From positions 7,523,501-7,587,500 of the forward strand of contig NZ_JAGIOH010000001.1 in assembly GCF_017876625.1 (NCBI RefSeq): a stretch of DNA of 64,000 nt, read 5' to 3'. This stretch comes from Streptomyces syringium (GTDB taxonomy: Bacteria > Actinomycetota > Actinomycetes > Streptomycetales > Streptomycetaceae). Under the pieces are notes generated by a model. The model was not told the origin of the DNA. It saw only the letters and a program-made list of their open reading frames with translations, and ran no database searches. A program made the translations under genes and the position numbers. Below, piece after piece: positions 58,616 through 64,000 of this stretch (the first letter of the stretch is position 1; every line of letters starts with the position of its first letter).

Positions 58616-59053
58616 GTGACGTACAACCCCCCACCTTTTTACGCCCTTCGCCATCCCGTCCCGCCGCCCCGCCCACCGCTGTGGCTTCCCGTTCTCGGCC
58701 TTGCGGCGGTCCTGCTGATCACCCTCTTCGGCTGTGGGTCCGCCGCCTACGGCGGCGGCTCGCCCCAGCCCCCGTGGACGGTGGACGCGGGCAGCAGTGC
58801 GCAAGGCACCCCGCCCGCGCAGCCCGTGTCGTCCCACCACCACGGGTCGGTCTGCCATGGCCCGGCCACCACGGACCGTTCCGGGCGGATTCCACGTGGG
58901 TTACCGGAGCCGGTGCCCCTGGCCCTCGACGTCATCGGTTCCGCGGCCGTCCCCCTGCCCGCGGTCGCGGCAAGGCGCCCGCCGCACGGAGAGCGTGAGG
59001 GGAGAGGGACGGGACGGGAGGCACTCATCCGCCTCTGCCGGTGGAGGACGTAG
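58616..59053 (+). CDS. Small Pro-rich exported or membrane hypothetical protein
   Basis: A 145-aa protein. After a Pro-rich start (residues 2-29) there is one hydrophobic segment (LWLPVLGLAAVLLITLFGCG) ending in a Cys that could be a lipobox residue, followed by a Pro/Gly/Ser-rich part with HHHGSVCHG and a basic end. No family was recognised. GTG 58616 has GGAG 6 bases upstream; the frame is open back to 58472 but without a good start. The 240 bases between this gene and the previous one show no separate gene. The coding call is moderate because the composition is low-complexity. Confidence 0.4.
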   Translation: MTYNPPPFYALRHPVPPPRPPLWLPVLGLAAVLLITLFGCGSAAYGGGSPQPPWTVDAGSSAQGTPPAQPVSSHHHGSVCHGPATTDRSGRIPRGLPEPVPLALDVIGSAAVPLPAVAARRPPHGEREGRGTGREALIRLCRWRT

Positions 59054-59136
59054 GCCCACCCGGTCACGGCCGGGTGCCACCACCTCGGCCCTACGCGAAC
59101 ACCGTGCCGGCCCGCATCCCACACGAGAGCGAAACC

Positions 59137-60354
59137 ATGACGCCTCCTCAGATCTCCAAGGCACCTTCCCCCGCCCCCGAACCCCCCGGGCACGCCCCCA
59201 CGACAGCCTTCCACCCGCCCGTCCAGGGCGTGTCCGGGTTGGTCGGCAACACCCCGCTCCTGCGGGTCTCCGAACCGCTCGCCCCGGCCGGACGCGGATT
59301 CTGGGCGAAGCTGGAGGGCTTCAATCCCGGCGGGATCAAGGACCGCCCCGCCCTGCACATGGTCGAGCGCGCCCGCGCCCGCGGTGACCTGCGCCCCGGC
59401 GGCGTGATCATCGAATCCACGAGCGGCACGCTGGGGCTGGGACTGGCCCTCGCCGGCATGGTCTACGGCCACCCCGTCGTCCTCGTCACCGACCCGGGCC
59501 TGGAACGGTCCATGACCCGGCTGCTCACCGCCTACGGAGCCCAGGTCAACGTCGTCTCCGAACCCCACCCCACCGGCGGCTGGCAGCAGGCCCGCAGGGA
59601 TCGCGTGGCGCAGCTGATGGACCGGCACCCCGGATCCTGGTGCCCGGACCAGTACAACAACCCCGACAATGTGGCCGCGTACACACCGCTCGCCCTGGAA
59701 CTGGCCGCCGGGATCGGCCACATCGACGTCCTGGTGTGCAGTGTGGGCACCGGCGGGCACTCCGCCGGTGTGTCACGGGTCCTGCGGCAGCTCTACCCCG
59801 GACTGAGCCTCGTCGGTGTCGACACCATCGGGTCGACCATCTTCGGCCAGCCCGCCCGCACCCGGCTGATGCGCGGCCTCGGGTCGAGCATCTACCCCCG
59901 CAACGTCGCCTACGACCACTTCAGCGAGGTGCACTGGGTCGCTCCCGCGGAGGCCGTATGGACCTGCCGGGAACTCGCCGCCTCGCACTACGCGACCGGC
60001 GGATGGAGCGTGGGCGCCGTCGCGCTCGTCGCCGGGTGGCTGGCCCGCACCCTGCCCGCGGACACCCGGATCGCCGCCGTCTTCCCGGACGGCCCGCAGC
60101 GCTACCTCGGGACGGTCTACGACGACGACTACTGCGCGGCCCACGGGCTGCTGGACGCCCGGCCGGCGGTCGAGCCGGACGTCGTGGGCAGCCCTGACGA
60201 GAAGGAAGTCAGGCGCTGGACGCGGTGCGTGAAGGTGGTCGACCCGCTCACCCTGCCCGCGCGGCCCCCGTCGGCCACGCCGGCGGACCCGTCGGACGGC
60301 ACCGGGGGGAGCACCCCGCAGGCAGCCCCCGAGGCCCGGGAGCGCAACCGGTGA
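59137..60354 (+). CDS. PLP-dependent cysteine-synthase-like enzyme, divergent active site
   Basis: A 405-aa fold-type II PLP enzyme related to cysteine synthase and cystathionine beta-synthase. The Lys loop reads NPGGIKDRPAL, one residue shorter than the usual NPxxSVKDR, and lacks the Ser. The substrate loop is ESTSGTLGLGLA instead of the usual TSGNTGIGLA. The glycine-rich phosphate-binding loop VGTGGHSAGV is kept. A changed substrate or reaction (for example a beta-replacement forming a non-protein amino acid) is likely. It is coupled by GTGA overlap to an MFS transporter, suggesting a product that is exported. ATG 59137 has a GAGAG site. Confidence 0.8.
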   Translation: MTPPQISKAPSPAPEPPGHAPTTAFHPPVQGVSGLVGNTPLLRVSEPLAPAGRGFWAKLEGFNPGGIKDRPALHMVERARARGDLRPGGVIIESTSGTLGLGLALAGMVYGHPVVLVTDPGLERSMTRLLTAYGAQVNVVSEPHPTGGWQQARRDRVAQLMDRHPGSWCPDQYNNPDNVAAYTPLALELAAGIGHIDVLVCSVGTGGHSAGVSRVLRQLYPGLSLVGVDTIGSTIFGQPARTRLMRGLGSSIYPRNVAYDHFSEVHWVAPAEAVWTCRELAASHYATGGWSVGAVALVAGWLARTLPADTRIAAVFPDGPQRYLGTVYDDDYCAAHGLLDARPAVEPDVVGSPDEKEVRRWTRCVKVVDPLTLPARPPSATPADPSDGTGGSTPQAAPEARERNR

Positions 60355-61643
60355 AAGCCATGATCACCCAGGTGCGCTCCTTCGAGCGCAGCGTCCAGCT
60401 CCTGATGGTGAATCAATTCACCATCAACCTCGGCTTCTACATGCTGATGCCCTATCTGGCCCAGCACCTCGCGGGCAATCTCGGCCTGGCCGCGTGGCTC
60501 GTCGGATTGATCCTCGGGGTGCGGAACTTCAGCCAGCAGGGGATGTTCCTCTTCGGCGGCACTCTCGCCGACCGGCTCGGCTACAAGCCGGTGATCATCG
60601 CCGGGCTGATGCTGCGGATCGTCGGTTTCGCCGTGCTCGGGCTCGTCGATTCCCTTCCCGCGCTGCTGGCCGCGTCCGCGGCCACCGGTCTGGCCGGTGC
60701 CCTGTTCAACCCGGCGGTCCGGGCGTATCTGGCCCAGGACGCGGGTGAGCGCCGGGTGGAGGCGTTCGCCCTCTTCAATGTCTTCTACCAGGCCGGGATA
60801 CTCCTCGGACCGCTGGTCGGCATCGCGCTGACCGGCGTGAGCTTCCGGCTGACGTGCGTGGTGGCCGCGGGGGTCTTCGCGGTGCTGTCGGTCGTGCAGA
60901 TCCGTGCCCTGCCCGCCCGTACCGCACCGCCCGACCCGGACAGGTCGGCGGTGACGGTCCTCTCCCAGTGGCGGACCGTCGTGACCAACCGGCCGTTCCT
61001 GCTCTTCTCCCTCGCCATGATCGGCTCCTACGCGCTGTCCTTCCAGGTCTACCTCGCCCTGCCGCTGGAGGTGAAGCGCGTCGCCGGGGACGGACACGTC
61101 AACACCATGGGCGTCGGGTTGCTGTTCGCCGCCTCCGGCCTGGCCACGATCTTCTGCCAGACCCGGCTCACCACATGGTGCAAGAGAAGGCTGGGCCCGG
61201 GGTTGTCCATGGTCGCCGGCCTCGGGTGCCTTGCCGTCGCCTTCCTGCCGCTCCTGGCCGCCACGGCGTTGACGGTGCCCGGCCAGGGACCGGCGCGCTG
61301 GGCCCTGGCCGTCGGGCCACCGCTGGTCTCGGCCCTGTTCATCGCCCTCGGCACCATGCTGGCCTACCCGTTCGAGATGGACACGATCGTCGCGCTGGCG
61401 GGGAACCGGTACGTGGCCACGCACTACGGCCTCTACAACACCATCAGCGGCATCGGCATCACCCTCGGCAATCTCCTCACCGGTGTGACGCTGGACGCGG
61501 CCCGCAACGCCGGAGCCCCGGCACTGCCCTGGGCCGTCCTCGCCGCCACGGGCGGGGCCTGCGCGCTGGCGGTCCTCGGCCTCCACCGCACCGGCCGCCT
61601 CACCCTGGCCCCGGAGCCGCGACCGCACCCCGCGACGGTCTGA
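60351..61643 (+). CDS. MFS transporter coupled to the cysteine-synthase-like enzyme
   Basis: A 430-aa, twelve-helix MFS protein. Motif A appears as GGTLADRLGYKPVI after helix 2, and a motif-C-like segment FNVFYQAGILLGPLVG lies in helix 5, typical of drug/metabolite exporters. GTG 60351 overlaps the upstream stop by 4 bases, with GGGAG 8 bases away. The coupling predicts that it exports the product of the PLP enzyme or takes up its precursor. A strong hairpin at 61661-61702 closes the operon. Confidence 0.85.
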   Translation: MKAMITQVRSFERSVQLLMVNQFTINLGFYMLMPYLAQHLAGNLGLAAWLVGLILGVRNFSQQGMFLFGGTLADRLGYKPVIIAGLMLRIVGFAVLGLVDSLPALLAASAATGLAGALFNPAVRAYLAQDAGERRVEAFALFNVFYQAGILLGPLVGIALTGVSFRLTCVVAAGVFAVLSVVQIRALPARTAPPDPDRSAVTVLSQWRTVVTNRPFLLFSLAMIGSYALSFQVYLALPLEVKRVAGDGHVNTMGVGLLFAASGLATIFCQTRLTTWCKRRLGPGLSMVAGLGCLAVAFLPLLAATALTVPGQGPARWALAVGPPLVSALFIALGTMLAYPFEMDTIVALAGNRYVATHYGLYNTISGIGITLGNLLTGVTLDAARNAGAPALPWAVLAATGGACALAVLGLHRTGRLTLAPEPRPHPATV

Positions 61644-61660
61644 CCCGTCCGGTCACCGAC

Positions 61661-61702
61661 GCCCGGGGGTGGGGGCACCCGCCAGGTGCCCTCCCCCCGG
61701 GC
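61661..61702 (+). terminator. Terminator of the PLP enzyme/MFS operon
   Basis: GCCCGGGGG... and its near-complement ending CCCCCCGGGC form a long stem with one or two mismatches around a short GCCAG-containing loop, 18 bases after the stop. Confidence 0.6.
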
Positions 61703-61843
61703 CTGCCGATCACGACACGTGCTCGCGCTACTACTATGGGTGTGCGCTTGGGGCGGTCGGCGGCGGGTGGCGGAAGCGATTGATCCCGTGTCAGGGCCGC
61801 GGAACAAGCGCTGAACGGCCGGTCCGTGACAGAAGGGCGCTCT

Positions 61844-63211
61844 GTGACCTCTCCGGACAGCATCGTGCGGACCGCCGCACTCGTCGTCGCCGCCATCACG
61901 CTGGTCTACACCGGGCCGCTGGTCGCCATCGGTCTCCTGTTCGCCCGTCGCGCAGACGGGTCACTGCGCGGCCAACTGCGGTTGAGGAACGGTCCCCCCA
62001 TCGCGCTGCCCGCCGGCTGGAGCGTCTTCGTGCTGGTCCCGTGTCTGAACGAGGAGCGGGTCATCGCCAACACCGTGCGCTGTCTGCTGGACCTGCAGCC
62101 CGGCGTCCGGGTGATCGTCATCGACGACGGCAGCGACGACGCCACGGCAGACCTGGCCCAAGCCGCGGGTGCCGGCCGGGTCACCGTCGTGCACAGGGCG
62201 CTGCCTGACGCCCGGCGCGGAAAGGGGGCGGCGCTCAACGCCGGTCTGCGCTCCGTACGCCGTCATGTCGAGGACGAGGGGCTGGACCCCGGCCGGGTGC
62301 TGGTGTGCGTGCTGGACGCCGACGGCCGGATGACGCCGGGAGCGGTCGCCCGTGTGACCGAGCTGTTCTCGGTGCCGGAGGTCGGTGGTGCGCAGCTGGC
62401 GGTGCGCATTCGTGGCCGCGGTCATGTGGCCCTGCGGTTCCAGGACCTCGAGTTCTGGGGTCTCAGCGCGATCAGCCAGTTCGGCCGGACCGCCACAGGC
62501 TCGGTGAGCATGGGCGGCAACGGTCAGTTCACCCGACTGTCCGCACTGGACGAGGTGGGGGAGCTGCCGTGGTCGGACTCCCTGACGGAGGACCTGGAGC
62601 TGGGGCTCAGCCTGGCCGCGCACGGCTGGACGGTCACCTCCACCACCGGGGCCTACGTCTCACAGCAGGGTCTGACCGACCCCCGCCGCCTGCTGCGCCA
62701 GCGCACCCGCTGGTACCAGGGCCACATGAGCGCCATCAGGCGCCTGCCCGAGCTGTGGTGCGGCTCCGGCATCGGGTTCGGGGCCCGGGCGGAACTCACC
62801 GCGTATCTGCTCATCCCTTACCTGATCACCTTGCCCTGGTCCGTCGTTCAGCAGTACCTGCTTCTTCGTATCGTGCAGGGGCAGGGCTCCGGGCTGTTCT
62901 CCCTCGCGGGCGGCCCCCCGTGGATGCGCGGCCTGAGCGGTCCGGGTTGGTATGCGCTGTCCTTCGGCGGTTTTCTGGTCTGGGGCCTGGTGTACTGGCG
63001 GCGCACCGACGATCTGCCGGTCTGGAAGGCCGTCGCGTACGCCCACGCCCAACTGCTCTGGATCTACGTCGGCTTCATCGCCTGCTGGCGGGCCGTGTGG
63101 CGCATCCTCACCCTCCGCACCGGCTGGTCCAAGACCGAGCGCGCCGCGGAAGCCCCCCTTGTCCCGCCCGGGACGGCGGCCACACGGTCGTTCACGACCG
63201 GAACCGAGTAA
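61844..63211 (+). CDS. Processive-type family 2 glycosyltransferase
   Basis: A 455-aa membrane glycosyltransferase of the cellulose/chitin/hyaluronan synthase type. One N-terminal helix precedes the GT-A domain; three or four helices follow. Catalytic motifs are IDDGSDD, the DxD-type LDADG, SLTEDLELG and RQRTRWYQG (QxxRW type). It should polymerise a sugar nucleotide into a surface polysaccharide and extrude it. GTG 61844 is preferred (AAGGG 8 bases upstream) over GTG 61826. A short tail rich in Thr, Pro and Ala ends the protein. It is convergent with the SpoIIE gene. Confidence 0.85.
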   Translation: MTSPDSIVRTAALVVAAITLVYTGPLVAIGLLFARRADGSLRGQLRLRNGPPIALPAGWSVFVLVPCLNEERVIANTVRCLLDLQPGVRVIVIDDGSDDATADLAQAAGAGRVTVVHRALPDARRGKGAALNAGLRSVRRHVEDEGLDPGRVLVCVLDADGRMTPGAVARVTELFSVPEVGGAQLAVRIRGRGHVALRFQDLEFWGLSAISQFGRTATGSVSMGGNGQFTRLSALDEVGELPWSDSLTEDLELGLSLAAHGWTVTSTTGAYVSQQGLTDPRRLLRQRTRWYQGHMSAIRRLPELWCGSGIGFGARAELTAYLLIPYLITLPWSVVQQYLLLRIVQGQGSGLFSLAGGPPWMRGLSGPGWYALSFGGFLVWGLVYWRRTDDLPVWKAVAYAHAQLLWIYVGFIACWRAVWRILTLRTGWSKTERAAEAPLVPPGTAATRSFTTGTE

Positions 63212-63235
63212 GGGGCTGCCGGCCATCCGGAACCG

Positions 63236-64000
63236 TCAGGGGCGGCGCTGGATGGCGACCAGGGCGACGTCGTCGTCGAGCGAGCCGCCGGTATGGGCGA
63301 GCAGGTCCGCGTGAAGGTGGTCGATGAGCTGTTGCGGTCCGGACCCCTTGCACGCGGCCAGGCGTTCCGCGAGAGGGTAGAAGGCTCCTTCGCCGTCGCG
63401 TGCTTCGATGACTCCGTCCGTGTAGATCAGGAGCAGATCGCCGTCCCGGTAGGCGAACGGCTCGGTCGTGTAGTCGTCTTCGGTGACGTCGCTGCCCAGG
63501 CCGAGGGGGAGGGCGGGGTCCTGCACCGCCAGCGGGGTGACCTTGCCGTCGCGTACGAGCAGCGGGGAAGGATGGCCGCAGTTGATGAGCTGGAGCTGAT
63601 CGCCCCGGTCCGGGATCTCCAGCACGGCGGCGGTCACGAAGCATTCCCCGGCTTCGTCCTCGGCGGCCGGTTCGGCCATGTCCCAGTAGACGGTGTTGTG
63701 AAGGTGGGCCACCAGTCGCGGCAGCGGGGGACAACGGTGGGCGGCGGCCCGGAAGGCGCCGAGAAGCAGTGCCGCGTCACCCACGGCGGCAAGGCCCTTG
63801 CCGCGTACATCGCCGATCATGATGCGGGTTCCCTGCCGGGCACGGACCACCGCGTACAGGTCGCCTCCGATGCGGGCCTCGGCTTCCGCAGCGATGTACA
63901 AAACCGCGATCCGCAGCGGACCGATCCTGGACGGCAGCGGCCTGAGCAGGACTTTCTGGGCGACATCGGCGACCAGACGCGTCTGGTCGAGTGTCTGCTC
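63236..64000 (-). CDS. SpoIIE-type PP2C phosphatase, C-terminal part (runs off the edge)
   Basis: The visible 254 residues are the C-terminal SpoIIE/PP2C domain. The frame stays open to the window edge, so the N-terminal part (usually sensor domains such as PAS or GAF) is missing. Metal-binding motifs are ARIGGDLY, GDVRGKGL, the GHPSPLL turn and the final DDDVALVAI. SpoIIE phosphatases dephosphorylate STAS anti-anti-sigma factors. The STAS/HATPase pair at 224-1506 is far away, so a direct link is only a possibility. The gene stop lies 24 bases from the convergent GT2 stop. Confidence 0.9.
   Translation of the reverse strand, partial: EQTLDQTRLVADVAQKVLLRPLPSRIGPLRIAVLYIAAEAEARIGGDLYAVVRARQGTRIMIGDVRGKGLAAVGDAALLLGAFRAAAHRCPPLPRLVAHLHNTVYWDMAEPAAEDEAGECFVTAAVLEIPDRGDQLQLINCGHPSPLLVRDGKVTPLAVQDPALPLGLGSDVTEDDYTTEPFAYRDGDLLLIYTDGVIEARDGEGAFYPLAERLAACKGSGPQQLIDHLHADLLAHTGGSLDDDVALVAIQRRP

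Noticed and set aside
58313..58858. Minus-strand frame of 181 codons
   Set aside because: It is low-complexity Arg/Gly-rich, overlaps better plus-strand candidates and has no recognisable domain.
1..64000. tRNA, rRNA, CRISPR arrays, riboswitches, insertion sequences or attachment sites
   Set aside because: Reading through the window I found no cloverleaf-type sequence, regularly spaced repeats, transposase motifs or duplicated integration sites. Diverged elements could have been missed without covariance searches.

Overview
The window is very GC-rich, with strong third-position GC bias, frequent GTG starts, GGAGG-type ribosome sites and many 4-base stop/start overlaps (ATGA, GTGA). Together with a 2-methylisoborneol operon, DUF4232, DUF1206, questin-oxidase and SpoIIE/STAS/HATPase genes, this points to Streptomyces or a close actinobacterial relative. 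The gene mix (small secreted proteins, exporters, one- and two-gene regulators, terpene genes, few housekeeping genes) looks like an accessory part of the chromosome. I see no rRNA, tRNA, CRISPR array or intact insertion sequence.

Layout. 0.2-1.5 kb: STAS plus MEDS/HATPase regulatory pair. 1.9-9.2 kb: MFS exporter, ferritin-like protein, secreted DUF4232 and FG-GAP proteins, two GNAT acetyltransferases, an ArsR-type regulator, a VOC protein and a 58-aa hydrophobic protein. 9.2-11.2 kb: HTH/coiled-coil protein and a small exported protein. 11.3-14.9 kb: the most interesting locus. A 50-aa peptide gene at 14640-14792 (minus strand), too short for ordinary gene calling, carries three GCIS motifs at its C-terminus. 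It is followed by a PaaK/F390-synthetase-like adenylate-forming enzyme, a GRDP-like protein and an MFS exporter. A consensus-like promoter precedes the peptide and a hairpin lies between peptide and ligase. I read this as a candidate ribosomally made, modified peptide (RiPP) or peptide-scaffold pathway that fits no class I recognise.

15.6-17.7 kb: beta-carbonic anhydrase with a SulP transporter (probable bicarbonate uptake). 17.8-21.9 kb: DUF1206 membrane protein, phytoene/squalene-synthase-like enzyme, and a coupled membrane protein/Rieske oxygenase pair. 22-28.3 kb: secreted proteins, an enoyl-reductase-like protein, an overlapping small membrane/PRC-barrel trio and an orphan histidine kinase. 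28.4-31.0 kb: a frameshifted glycosidase-like gene and a wax-ester-synthase-like gene. 31.5-35.1 kb: family 2B encapsulin, 2-methylisoborneol synthase and geranyl diphosphate methyltransferase, so that GPP is methylated and cyclised, probably inside a protein shell. 35.3-42.7 kb: secreted amidase, GNAT, ArsR regulator, alpha/beta hydrolase, macrolide-type glycosyltransferase and an ABC exporter.

43.0-46.5 kb: sigma-like factor with a partner, then an AbiEii-type nucleotidyltransferase coupled to a protein with a duplicated fold. 46.6-52.2 kb: amino-acid permease, AMIN-like secreted protein, DUF1963 protein and a MocR/YczE divergent pair. 52.2-57.7 kb: MarR/questin-oxidase divergent pair, a second small hydrophobic protein, SMP-30-like lactonase with a His/Glu-rich membrane protein, and an APC permease. 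57.9-64 kb: two small exported proteins, a divergent cysteine-synthase-like enzyme coupled to an MFS transporter, a processive-type GT2, and the C-terminal part of a SpoIIE phosphatase running off the right edge. All functions are read from sequence motifs only; no database search was possible.
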